Shown: positions 1-7,350, counted from the stretch's first letter. The stretch is 64,000 bases of DNA from Mitsuaria sp. WAJ17 (GCF_014174515.1 NZ_JACJUG010000001.1:186001-250000), one strand, 5' to 3'. Numbers and translations: made by a program. The notes: a model not told the origin generated them from the letters alone.

Positions 1-1
1 C

Positions 2-118
2 GCGGTCTGTGGCTCCCTGCAGCCTTCCGAGCTGATGTGCGGAGAAAGCCGCGAGCAGGCCATGCGCTGGCTGGGCTGGATGGAGGAACAAACCTCGCCT
101 CTGCCGCCGACGAGCTGA
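2..118 (+). CDS. 3' end of an unidentified gene (partial)
   Basis: An open frame enters from the left edge and gives 38 residues before a TGA at 116-118. The tail includes the stretch SRENxxMRWLGWMEE-like helix (seen as REQAMRWLGWMEEQ) and a Pro/Thr-rich end. Too little is present to name a family. Its value is positional: it runs toward the minus-strand C39-like gene, so the peptide/C39 unit to its right cannot extend further left. The frame and stop are seen directly; that it is a real gene is inferred from codon use and lack of a better frame. Confidence 0.45.
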   Translation, partial: AVCGSLQPSELMCGESREQAMRWLGWMEEQTSPLPPTS

Positions 119-203
119 TCCGGCCCCACCGCCGGACCATCGCTCGAGCTTTCAGGGATGCGGCCCGGCCGGAGGGCGGTCCTGGCGCCACGCCCAGGCT
201 TGC

Positions 204-632
204 CTAGGGAGCGGGGCGAAACTCCAGTGCCAGGCCCATGAAGGCCATGGCCCAGGCATCGCGCGGCAGGCTGACGCGCCCCTGCAGCGGGTGCTGCACG
301 GTGACGTGCGCTTCGTGAACGGCGACGAGAGGCATCCAGCCCAGTTGCTCGTGCTGGACGAGGCAGGGCAGCTGAAGCCTGTTCAGGGAGCCGGCTTCCA
401 GGCGCACGACACGACTCCTCAGGCCCAGGCCCAGGGCCTGCAAGCAGAGCGCCTCGAGGCCACCGCTGTCCGGGATTGCCTCGATCAGGCCCTTGGCCGC
501 AAGGCCATGGTGGCCGGCGATATAGGCCAGGGCGTTGTGCCGGGAAGGGGCAGGTTTTGCCAGAAGCCTCAGGCCGAGCCGACTCGCCACCCAGCGCCGG
601 ATCACGCCGCGCCGGCGGGCACTCGGGAACAT
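204..632 (-). CDS. stand-alone C39-like (bacteriocin-processing peptidase fold) protein, apparently inactive
   Basis: A 142-residue protein resembling the C39 peptidase domain that normally sits at the N-terminus of ABC exporters for double-glycine peptides. After a basic N-terminus, residues 31-44 align with the catalytic helix, 60-80 with the middle strand region, and 86-142 with the C-terminal half ending MGLALEFRP. The expected Cys is Asn33 or a neighbour, the expected His falls at Trp99-Met100, and the expected Asp-Pro is His114-Pro115, so it should not cleave. No transmembrane helices or ATPase follow. It lies 71 bases downstream of the repeat-peptide gene behind a terminator hairpin, suggesting lower, read-through expression. 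The start codon has no good ribosome site. A leader-binding or chaperone role is inference; the family call is by eye. Confidence 0.6.
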   Translation of the reverse strand: MFPSARRRGVIRRWVASRLGLRLLAKPAPSRHNALAYIAGHHGLAAKGLIEAIPDSGGLEALCLQALGLGLRSRVVRLEAGSLNRLQLPCLVQHEQLGWMPLVAVHEAHVTVQHPLQGRVSLPRDAWAMAFMGLALEFRPAP

Positions 633-657
633 GGTTCAGCAGGGAGGCAAAAAGACG

Positions 658-681
658 AGAGGCTGGCAAATGCCAGCCTCT
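658..681 (-). terminator. intrinsic terminator after the repeat-peptide gene
   Basis: A perfect 11-base inverted repeat (AGAGGCTGGCA / TGCCAGCCTCT) is followed, reading the minus strand, by a five-T run (positions 653-649). It lies between the peptide stop and the C39-like start, so it should set a high peptide to low C39 ratio. Confidence 0.8.
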
Positions 682-703
682 AGGGGGGACTTCATAGGGC
701 GGC

Positions 704-904
704 TTACCAAGTGCCCTTGGGCGACGGGTCTTCCTCAGACGTCTGCCAGGTGCCCTTGGGCGAGGGGTCTTGCTCGGCCACCAGCCAGGTGCCTTTGGGC
801 GAAGGATCCTGCCCGGTCGTCAGCCAGGTGCCCTTGGGCGAGGGGTCTTCACCACCGGCAACCCACTCCAGTTCGCTTGCGCTCAGTTGTTGGAAAGTAT
901 TCAT
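704..904 (-). CDS. multi-core double-glycine-leader peptide with four DPSPKGTW repeats
   Basis: A 66-residue precursor. Residues 1-18 (MNTFQQLSASELEWVAGG) form a classic double-glycine leader, LSxxELxxVxGG. The rest is four copies of DPSPKGTW at residues 20-27, 33-40, 46-53 and 59-66, an exact 13-residue period with variable five-residue spacers (LTTGQ, LVAEQ, QTSEE); the last Trp is the final residue. Copies 1 and 3 are identical in DNA; copies 2 and 4 differ by three and two bases, all synonymous, which indicates selection on the peptide. GGAG lies seven bases before the ATG. It sits between a LuxR gene and a C39-like gene. By analogy with microcin-type and ribosomally made peptides, processing would follow Gly-Gly and release four octapeptide-containing units. 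Whether it is modified is unknown; no maturase is nearby. Confidence 0.85.
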   Translation of the reverse strand: MNTFQQLSASELEWVAGGEDPSPKGTWLTTGQDPSPKGTWLVAEQDPSPKGTWQTSEEDPSPKGTW

Positions 905-1005
905 GAGTAATCTCCAGTTGGCTCCAATAGGAAGCTAGTTTGGCCAATTGAATCACTGGAAGCCTTCTGCGGCCACTGTCACACATTACATCCTAGGGAT
1001 GATAC
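905..1005 (-). promoter_or_regulatory. probable promoter/operator region of the repeat-peptide gene
   Basis: These 101 bases separate the LuxR stop from the peptide start and are AT-richer than their surroundings. Two dyads are visible: a 13-base one, CATCC-TAG-GGATG (989-1001), and an imperfect 16-base one, CCAATTGAATCACTGG (944-959), about 40-55 bases before the start codon, where a LuxR-type box would be expected. Which, if either, is bound by the neighbouring LuxR protein is inference. The ribosome site GGAG at 912-915 is clear. Confidence 0.45.
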
Positions 1006-1725
1006 TTAGCGGATCAACCCCAGGCGCAGGGCTTTCAGAACGGCTTGATGCTTGTTGTTGCAATCCATCTTGTGCATTGCATTGTTGAGATGCAGCACCG
1101 CCGTGCGCTCGCTGATACCGAGGATGCCGCCGACCTCCCAGGCCGTCTTGCCTTCCATGGTCCAGCGCAGGCACTCCAGCTCGCGGGGCGTGAGGCTGGG
1201 AAGCTGCTGGTCCAGAGAGGCACCTTCGGGAAGGAACACATTCCAGGCCGCTTCCTGGGCATGGACAGCGAACAGCTGGAGGTCCGCCACCACGCGCGTC
1301 AGTTGCTGATGGTCCGAGGGCAGAGATTCACGCCGGTCAACGCCCATGATGAAGTGGCGGCCTTCGGGCAGGTGCAGGGCGAGGCACACGCCGCTGCAGT
1401 ATCCAAATCGGGCCTGTTCTTCCCACAGATCGCCGCGCCCATGCTGAACGTAGGTGAACTGGCTCCAGATGATGGGCACGCTGTGACGCTTGACGTGCTG
1501 CATCACCGGATCTAACTTGCCAAGCGAGGGGTCGTATGCAATTTCGTTGAAACCGACCGGCGCATTGTCGATGGACATGAACTCGGCATTGCCAGGACCG
1601 CGATCCAGGACCACGGTCGCGGTAACGGTCTCAAACCCCAGGTTCTGCGCAAACCGCACGATTTCCTCGCGGAACTCGTCGCGATTCTTGGCTTCCAGCA
1701 CCGATTGAAAACTGCCTTGCAGCAT
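1006..1725 (-). CDS. LuxR-family autoinducer-binding transcriptional regulator (no luxI nearby)
   Basis: A 239-residue protein, the normal LuxR length. Residues ~20-160 form the autoinducer-binding domain: Asp72-Pro73, Trp87 and Gly112 match the conserved D70-P71, W85 and G113 of TraR, but the conserved Trp57 position is Phe59, hinting at altered ligand preference. Residues ~175-235 are the GerE-type helix-turn-helix (LTPRELECLRW, GKTAWEVGGILGISERTAVL). It is co-directional with, and directly upstream of, the repeat-peptide gene, so peptide control by this regulator is the simplest reading. No acyl-homoserine-lactone synthase gene lies in the window. The gene is divergent from the hypothetical gene that starts at 1897. 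Confidence 0.9.
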   Translation of the reverse strand: MLQGSFQSVLEAKNRDEFREEIVRFAQNLGFETVTATVVLDRGPGNAEFMSIDNAPVGFNEIAYDPSLGKLDPVMQHVKRHSVPIIWSQFTYVQHGRGDLWEEQARFGYCSGVCLALHLPEGRHFIMGVDRRESLPSDHQQLTRVVADLQLFAVHAQEAAWNVFLPEGASLDQQLPSLTPRELECLRWTMEGKTAWEVGGILGISERTAVLHLNNAMHKMDCNNKHQAVLKALRLGLIR

Positions 1726-1896
1726 GAGGCCGGGGATCCCTCGGGAAGATTGGAGTTGTCTGGGAATTGTCAGCGCTAGAGGGGCCTGTTCCGCTAGGGT
1801 TTACAGCTAGCAACAACTTGCAGGTCCCAGAAGACGGCGCTTACAGGATGATGCGCAGCACCGACCGTCATCCTCCACAACAAGCAAGTCCTGTCG

Positions 1897-2268
1897 ATGA
1901 CACCTGCCTGGATTGTCTACGCTTGGCCCCGCCTGCTGTGCGCGACGGACGCCACACCGCAGTTGCAACTCGCCCACCTGAGCACCCGTGTTCTGGTGCC
2001 GGGCGATGCCGATCATCCGGCCATGGGCCAGACGCTCTGGAAAGGCGAGTGGCAGCATGGCACGGCCGGGGTCGCCTGGGACTGGGTCCGCCTGCCGGTC
2101 GGGGTGGTGGCCATGGTGGATCCCATGTCGCTGGTGACCAATCTGCAGTTCCTGAACCCGCGCGGCGAGGTGCTGGCGCCGGTCGATTCCGCACGCCAGC
2201 TCAACGAGATCGTCCATGCCCTGCCCTGGCAGCAGGAAGTGCACCGGGCGCTCGGGCTGATGCACTGA
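1897..2268 (+). CDS. hypothetical protein, 123 residues
   Basis: Not recognised. No signal peptide or membrane segment is convincing; the sequence mixes short beta-like stretches (VAWDWVRLPVGVVAMVDPMS) with an amphipathic C-terminus rich in His and Leu. Codon use is typical of the window, and the reading frame closes just before a bidirectional terminator hairpin, which supports it as a real, singly transcribed gene. It is divergent from luxR across ~170 bases that must hold both promoters. No strong ribosome site precedes the ATG, so the start could be slightly different. Confidence 0.65.
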   Translation: MTPAWIVYAWPRLLCATDATPQLQLAHLSTRVLVPGDADHPAMGQTLWKGEWQHGTAGVAWDWVRLPVGVVAMVDPMSLVTNLQFLNPRGEVLAPVDSARQLNEIVHALPWQQEVHRALGLMH

Positions 2269-2305
2269 TCCTGAGCATCATTCAATTCGTCGCCCCATAA
2301 AAAAT

Positions 2306-2325
2306 GGCGCCTCCAGCGAGGCGCC
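2306..2325. terminator. bidirectional intrinsic terminator
   Basis: GGCGCCTC-CAGC-GAGGCGCC hairpin with an A run on the left and TTGTGCTTTTT on the right, between the converging hypothetical gene and the ABC permease gene. The same stem recurs at 7305-7326. Confidence 0.85.
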
Positions 2326-2349
2326 TTGTGCTTTTTGGGTTGAAGGGGT

Positions 2350-3582
2350 TCAGCGGGCCACGGCCAGCCGCATCGAGCGGGCGATGAAGAGCAGGCCGGC
2401 CAGGGTCATGGCGCCGCACACCAGCACCGAGGGCAGGACCTTGGCCAGGCTTAGGCCTTCGCCCTTGAGAACCTGCAGCATCAGGGTGTTCTGGGCCAGG
2501 CCGGGCACCCAGTAATACCAAGCGGCTTCCCCGCCGGGGTTCATCAGGCCCACCATGGGTGCCAGGCTGATCAGGGTCATGGCCAGGGTGGCGCTGGCCT
2601 GGGCTTCCTTGAAAGTCTTGGTGCGTACGGCCATGGCCATCAGCAGGGCGCCCACGCCAGCGGCCAGCGGCAGCTGCACGGCCAGGCAGCGCAGGGCTTC
2701 GCCCCAGCCGAACTGGAACATGGCCTGCAGGCTGTCGCTCTGGATCAGGTACTGCGCCGGCAGGAAGCTCAGGTTGGACAGCGCTGCCACGGCCACCCCG
2801 GACAGGGCCACCGCGCCCCATTTGCCCAGTACCAGGGCCAGGGGCGAGGCCGGGTTCATCAGCAAGGGCTCCAGCGAACCGCGCTCGCGCTCGCCGGCCG
2901 TGCTGTCCAGCGCAGCAGTCAGCGCGCCATAGAGCACGGCCATGATGATGAACATGGGCACGATGCTGGTGATGCGGGTCGCACGGGCCTGAGTGCTGGC
3001 CAGGTCGCGCTCCTCGATGGCCACGGGCTGCAGCAGTTCGGGGGAAATGCCGCGCAGGGCGAGGTTCAGGCCCGCGCGCTCCTGGTTGAAGCCGCGCAGA
3101 AGGCGCTGCACGCTGCCCACGGCCACCTGGGCGCGCTGGTTGGCGCTGTCGCTGACCACCTCCACCGTGGGCCGCTCGCCCTCCAGCAGTTGCTTCTCGA
3201 AGTCCTTGCCGATGACCAGCACCGGCTCCAGCAACTGGGTCGCGCGCAGCTTCTTCTCATAGTCCGAGGGGGCGGCCTTGAGCGTGTAGGTTTGTCGCTG
3301 CAGGTAGTTCTCCAGCGTGGGGGCGTTCTCCAGGCCGGCCACCATCAGCTCACGCTTCTCGGCGCGCTCCTCCAGGGAGGCGATCAGACCGGAGAGTGCC
3401 ATCAGCATCAGCGGACCCATCAGGACAGCCGGCACCAGCATGCGCAGCAGGGTGCGGCGGTCACGGACCGCATCGACCAGTTCCTTGAACAGCACGATGC
3501 GGGCATGGGCCAGGAAGGACAGGGGAGGGCGTGTGGGGCTCATCAGCAGGTCCTTGGAAACGGGGCTCGGGTTCTCGCTCAT
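2350..3582 (-). CDS. ABC-2 type transporter permease, NatB-like
   Basis: A 410-residue inner-membrane permease. One transmembrane segment near residues 45-65 precedes a large extracytoplasmic domain (~70-240), followed by five hydrophobic segments in the C-terminal half; the conserved STAGERERGSLEPLL element after the soluble domain is typical of NatB/YhaP-type ABC-2 permeases. The start was placed at the ATG at 3582 because it overlaps the TGA of the ATPase gene by four bases (ATGA), giving translational coupling. It pairs with the upstream ATPase. NatAB of Bacillus exports sodium; substrate here is unknown. Confidence 0.9.
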   Translation of the reverse strand: MSENPSPVSKDLLMSPTRPPLSFLAHARIVLFKELVDAVRDRRTLLRMLVPAVLMGPLMLMALSGLIASLEERAEKRELMVAGLENAPTLENYLQRQTYTLKAAPSDYEKKLRATQLLEPVLVIGKDFEKQLLEGERPTVEVVSDSANQRAQVAVGSVQRLLRGFNQERAGLNLALRGISPELLQPVAIEERDLASTQARATRITSIVPMFIIMAVLYGALTAALDSTAGERERGSLEPLLMNPASPLALVLGKWGAVALSGVAVAALSNLSFLPAQYLIQSDSLQAMFQFGWGEALRCLAVQLPLAAGVGALLMAMAVRTKTFKEAQASATLAMTLISLAPMVGLMNPGGEAAWYYWVPGLAQNTLMLQVLKGEGLSLAKVLPSVLVCGAMTLAGLLFIARSMRLAVAR

Positions 3583-4388
3583 GCCAGGGCCTCCTCGGTG
3601 GTGTCGTCGGCGGTGTGGTCGCTGAAGGCCAGCTTCACGAAGGCCTCCTCGAAGCGAGTCTCGCCGGTCTGTGCCAGCAGCTCGGGCACGCTGCCCTGGG
3701 CCACGGCGCGGCCGCGTGCCATCACCACCACGTGGTCGCAGAGCTGCTCTACCTCTTGCATGATGTGGCTGGAGAAGACGATGCACTTGCTGCCGCCGCT
3801 CGGGGAGCGCAGATGGCGCAGGGCATCGCGCAAGCCCCGCGTGGCCAGCACGTCCAGGCCGTTGGTGGGCTCGTCCAGCACGATGTTGGCCGGGTCATGC
3901 ACCAGGGCGCGGGCCAGCGCGGTCTTCATGCGCTCACCCTGGCTGAAGCCCTCGGTGCGGCGGTCCAGGATGCGGCGCATGTCCAGCAGCTCGGCCAGCG
4001 CATCGGCGCGGGCATTCGCGGCTTCGCCGTCCATGCCCTGCAGGCGGCCGAAATAGATGATGTTCTCGCGGGCCGTCAGGCGGGGGTACAGACCATGGGC
4101 GTCGCCCAGGATACCCATGCGGGCCAGGGCCGCGCGCGGGTTCTTGAGCACGTCGATGCCATCGACCTCCAGGCTGCCCTCGTCAGGCGGGAAGAGGCCG
4201 GCCAGCATGCGCAGGGTCGTGGTCTTGCCGGCGCCGTTGGGGCCCAGCAGGCCGGTGATGCGGCCGTCCGGCGCATGAAAGCCCAGCGAATGCACGGCCT
4301 TCACCACGCGCTTGGGCGGGCGCTTGAAGAGCGTCTTGCCGCCGGCCTGGGCGATGAACTGTTTGGAAAGTCGTTCGATGCGGATCAT
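3579..4388 (-). CDS. ABC transporter ATP-binding protein, NatA-like
   Basis: A 269-residue ATPase. It has Walker A (GPNGAGKTT, ~residue 50), the signature FSQGERMKTALARAL, Walker B with D-loop (NIVLDEPTNGLD) and the switch histidine (FSSHIMQEVEQL). It is the energising partner of the NatB-like permease encoded four-base-overlapped downstream, and its own start overlaps the stop of the S33 hydrolase by four bases. The three genes therefore form one tightly coupled operon. Substrate cannot be read from sequence. Confidence 0.95.
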   Translation of the reverse strand: MIRIERLSKQFIAQAGGKTLFKRPPKRVVKAVHSLGFHAPDGRITGLLGPNGAGKTTTLRMLAGLFPPDEGSLEVDGIDVLKNPRAALARMGILGDAHGLYPRLTARENIIYFGRLQGMDGEAANARADALAELLDMRRILDRRTEGFSQGERMKTALARALVHDPANIVLDEPTNGLDVLATRGLRDALRHLRSPSGGSKCIVFSSHIMQEVEQLCDHVVVMARGRAVAQGSVPELLAQTGETRFEEAFVKLAFSDHTADDTTEEALA

Positions 4389-5863
4389 GGCTGCACCTCC
4401 GTGCGGATGATGGGCTGGAAGGCGGGCGGCCTGGGGATCTTCACAGCGCAGCCGGCGTCCTGAGGCAGGGCGGCGGCGTCTGTCTTGGCGTCGATGAAGC
4501 GGTACAGCACCTCGCCCATGCAGCCCAGGCTCATCACGCCATGGCCGGCCTGCGGCACCACGATGTGCTGGGTCTTGGCGCCCAGCAGCTTGGCGATGCG
4601 CTCGGCGTGGCGCGGCGGGGTCACCGGGTCGGCGCCACCGGAAAGCAGCAGCACCGGAGTCTGGGCGGGCGGCACCTGATAGAAGGCGGCCGGCACCTCG
4701 GCGCGGGGCCAGGTCTTGCAGACGCGCTCGTACAGCTCGGCATCGACGCGGCCGGTGTCCCGGCCCGGCGCCTCGCTGCCCTTGCCCATGCGAGGCGCAT
4801 CCTCGGCGCAGATCACCGAGAAATGCATACCCAGGGCCAGCCGCGTGCCCTTGTTACTGCCCATCATGCTGCCGAGGCCGGCCAGGGCCTCGAACTGGCC
4901 CTTGGTGGCGGCCTGGATGGCAGCCGGCACCAGGGAGGTCATGGACGGCACGTACAGCGGGCCGCGGATGGTGCGCAGCATCTGGGTACGGGTCAGGGTG
5001 AAGGACTCCGGTTCGTTCGTCAGCGGATGTCTCACTGACACCGTGCGCGGCAGCGAGGCCAGCAGCTGCGACCATTGCTGGCGCAGTTGGGGATAGCGCT
5101 TCGCACAGGCGGGCTCGTCCTCGCAGGCCTTGAGTTCGGCGTCCAGGGCGGCCTGGACATCGGCGGACAAGCTCTCGGGCAGGACCAGATCCGGCGGTGC
5201 GACGCCGTCGATCACGGTGCGGCGCACCCGCTGCGGGAATTGCCGCTGGTACTCCAGGGCGGCTCGCGTGCCGTAAGAGCCACCGATCAGGTTCCAGCGC
5301 TCGGCGCCCAGCTCGGCGCGCACGGCGTCGAAGTCCTGCATGGCGAGCGTGGTGCTGTAGAAGCGCAGGTCACCATGGGGCAGCTTCTGCAGCTGCTCGC
5401 GGCACTGCTCGATGCGGCGCAGGCTAGCCGCCTCGTCGGCGACCTCGGCCAGCGAAAGCCGGGATTCATCGGCACATTGCAGGGGGGCGGACTTGCCGGT
5501 GCCGCGCTGGTCGATGAAGACCAGGTCGCGCCGGTTGTTCAGCCGCGCCAGGCGGTTCATCACCATGGGGGCCACGCCAATGGCACTCTGGCCGGGGCCG
5601 CCCGCCAGCATCAGCACCGGGTCGGGCTGCTTGTTGCGGGCCATGGCCGGCACAACGAGGTAGTGGATCTCGATCTGCGGGCCGTCGGCGCGGGCCGGGT
5701 CCAGGGGGCGCTTGAGTACGCCGCATTGCAACTCGTTGGGGAGGCCCTCGATGCGGCAGCCCGTGGTGGCCGCTTCGGCCTTGTGGTGGGCACCCATCAG
5801 CAACGCCAGCAGGCTGACCAGCACGGCGATTCGCCCCCCATGCCGTGTTCGGCAGATCGTCAT
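4385..5863 (-). CDS. secreted alpha/beta hydrolase, peptidase S33 (tripeptidyl/proline aminopeptidase-like)
   Basis: A 492-residue exported protein with an N-terminal signal peptide (hydrophobic IAVLVSLLALLMGA, cleavage near AEA). Oxyanion-hole region LAGGPGQSA, the DQRGTGKS element, nucleophile elbow GGSYGT, the acid in SGGADPVTPP and the catalytic His in QAGHGVMSLG are all present, so it should be active in the periplasm or outside. A strong GGAGGA site lies before the ATG. It is the first gene of the operon with the NatA/NatB-like transporter. The motif copy at 4710-4719 lies inside it. The family cleaves N-terminal residues from small peptides; substrate is not known. Confidence 0.9.
   Translation of the reverse strand: MTICRTRHGGRIAVLVSLLALLMGAHHKAEAATTGCRIEGLPNELQCGVLKRPLDPARADGPQIEIHYLVVPAMARNKQPDPVLMLAGGPGQSAIGVAPMVMNRLARLNNRRDLVFIDQRGTGKSAPLQCADESRLSLAEVADEAASLRRIEQCREQLQKLPHGDLRFYSTTLAMQDFDAVRAELGAERWNLIGGSYGTRAALEYQRQFPQRVRRTVIDGVAPPDLVLPESLSADVQAALDAELKACEDEPACAKRYPQLRQQWSQLLASLPRTVSVRHPLTNEPESFTLTRTQMLRTIRGPLYVPSMTSLVPAAIQAATKGQFEALAGLGSMMGSNKGTRLALGMHFSVICAEDAPRMGKGSEAPGRDTGRVDAELYERVCKTWPRAEVPAAFYQVPPAQTPVLLLSGGADPVTPPRHAERIAKLLGAKTQHIVVPQAGHGVMSLGCMGEVLYRFIDAKTDAAALPQDAGCAVKIPRPPAFQPIIRTEVQP
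4710..4719 (+). repeat. dispersed motif copy (GGGGCCAGGTCTTGC)
   Basis: Core CAGGTCTTGC on the plus strand, inside the minus-strand S33 hydrolase gene. Confidence 0.5.
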
Positions 5864-6011
5864 CGTCTTCCTCCGAGGTCCCTGGGGACCCTGTTTGCAT
5901 GGAGGCGATTATCAGAAGACGATACGCAGAGGGCACTGCCGGTGCGGCGAATGGCGGAGCCGCGCGCTGACTGGCCGGAAATCCAGCTCAGATGGCCGGC
6001 CTGCCGAGCGC

Positions 6012-6341
6012 TCAGTCGGGGTAGCTCAGGAGAAGGCCTGCTGCGCGGCAGGCCAGCGGCTCGCGTGCGAAGGCCGGCAGCACCGGATGGTGCCAGCTGC
6101 GTCCCGGATGCAGGGTCTCGATGGCGGCAACCAGCGCCTCGTCCTGGCTCCGGATCAGGAAGCCGGGCGAGGGGCTGGCGAGGACCTCGTAGCCCGGCAC
6201 CTCCTGAAGCTCGAGCTGCCAGGATTGCCCATCGATCCGCACCGGGCCGGCTGCGGGGCGCCATTCGTCGCTGATGCTGAGATCGGCCGTGCGCTCCCCG
6301 CTGCGGCATTCGCAGCGCAGGGTGGTGATCGAGTCCGTCAT
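6012..6341 (-). CDS. hypothetical protein, 109 residues
   Basis: Not recognised. The start was set at the ATG at 6341 (MTDSITTLRCEC), because the open frame upstream has residue composition typical of non-coding GC-rich DNA, and a GGGG stretch precedes this ATG. The product appears soluble and cytosolic, with mixed strand/helix character and the central stretch WQLELQEVPGYEVLASP. It is transcribed away from the glutathione S-transferase gene; about 340 bases separate the two starts and hold the divergent promoters. Confidence 0.6.
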   Translation of the reverse strand: MTDSITTLRCECRSGERTADLSISDEWRPAAGPVRIDGQSWQLELQEVPGYEVLASPSPGFLIRSQDEALVAAIETLHPGRSWHHPVLPAFAREPLACRAAGLLLSYPD

Positions 6342-6678
6342 GAGCCCCAGCCTGCTGGTGAGGGATGTGCGGCGCTGCCGCTCGCAGTGGCCGTCCCAGT
6401 CCTGCGGGCTTTGCACGTGGTACAGCTGCGATCGTCTGCCGGCGACACGAGCCAGGGCTGCTTCACCGAAGCCGATCTTCAGGCCGTGATGAAGTCCTGG
6501 AGCTACTGATCCGCCTTGCCGGGGCACTCGCGCGCGCGCCGCTGAGTGTGGGTAGCAGGTTTGGCCGATTCCTGCTGGAGCAGGCCTTCTGCCGGAGACC
6601 GGACGTTGGCGTATCGTTCCTGTCGTTCCCTCCCGTGCCAGGCCTGTGGCCGGCACTCCCTGACAGAAGGAAACCTGC

Positions 6679-7287
6679 ATGAAGCTCTACTACAGCCCCG
6701 GCGCCTGCTCGCTGTCCCCGCACATCGTGCTGCGCGAATCCGGTCTGCCCTTCGAGGCCGTGCTGGCCAGCACCAAGACCAAGAAGCTGGCCGATGGCAC
6801 GGACTACCTCACCATCAACCCCAAGGGCTCGGTGCCTGTGCTGGAACTGGATAACGGCGAGCGCCTGACCGAAGGCCCGGCCATCGTCCAGTACCTGGCC
6901 GACCTGGTGCCTGAAAAGCAGCTGGCTCCGGCCAATGGCAGCTGGGCCCGCTACCGCCTGCAGGAATGGCTCAATTACATCACCAGCGAGCTGCACAAGG
7001 GCTTCTCGCCCCTGTTCAACCCGGCCACCCCCGAAGATGCCAAGCCCATGTTCCGCGAGGCCCTGCAAAAGCGCCTGGCCTGGGTGGACAGCCAGCTGGA
7101 GGGGCGTGACTACCTGCTGGGCAGCCAGTTCAGCGTGGCGGATGCCTACCTGTTCGTGATCAGCAACTGGGGCCAGTACGTGGGCGTGGACATCAGCGGG
7201 CTGAAGCAGCTGGGCGCCTTCCGGGCCCGCATGGCGGCACGCCCGGCCGTGCAGGAGGCCATGAAGGCCGAGGGCCTGCTCAAGTAA
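6679..7287 (+). CDS. gst: glutathione S-transferase, bacterial beta-class-like
   Basis: A 202-residue protein, full length for the family. The N-terminal thioredoxin-like domain starts MKLYYSPGACSLSPHI with the beta-class active-site Cys10; the cis-Pro segment GSVPVLEL and the TEGPAIVQYLAD glutathione-binding helix follow. The C-terminal helical domain includes FSVADAYLFVISNW. GGAAAC precedes the ATG at good spacing. It would conjugate or reduce electrophiles with glutathione in the cytosol. It is monocistronic, ending at the terminator at 7305. Confidence 0.95.
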   Translation: MKLYYSPGACSLSPHIVLRESGLPFEAVLASTKTKKLADGTDYLTINPKGSVPVLELDNGERLTEGPAIVQYLADLVPEKQLAPANGSWARYRLQEWLNYITSELHKGFSPLFNPATPEDAKPMFREALQKRLAWVDSQLEGRDYLLGSQFSVADAYLFVISNWGQYVGVDISGLKQLGAFRARMAARPAVQEAMKAEGLLK

Positions 7288-7304
7288 TCCAGCGCGCATG
7301 AAAA

Positions 7305-7326
7305 AGGCGCCTCCTGCGAGGCGCCT
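7305..7326. terminator. bidirectional intrinsic terminator
   Basis: AGGCGCCTC-CTGC-GAGGCGCCT hairpin flanked by AAAAA and TTCTT, between the converging gst and thioredoxin-like genes. Confidence 0.85.
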
Positions 7327-7350
7327 TTCTTGCAGGTGGATGCCGGACGA

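Noticed and set aside
291..683. 130-residue plus-strand frame over the C39-like gene
   Set aside because: It is the complement of the C39-like gene; the residue mix is Gln/Gly/Arg-rich noise with no start signal.
775..785. GGGGTCTTGC inside the peptide gene as another copy of the dispersed motif
   Set aside because: It lacks the CAG of the core and follows directly from the repeat codons.
704..904. Regular 39-base repeats that could be taken for a CRISPR array or a tandem DNA repeat
   Set aside because: The repeats are in frame within one gene with a leader and ribosome site, differ only by silent changes, and have no CRISPR-like spacers or cas genes.
1006..1725. Possible luxI partner nearby
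   Set aside because: All frames on both sides were considered; none has acyl-homoserine-lactone synthase features.
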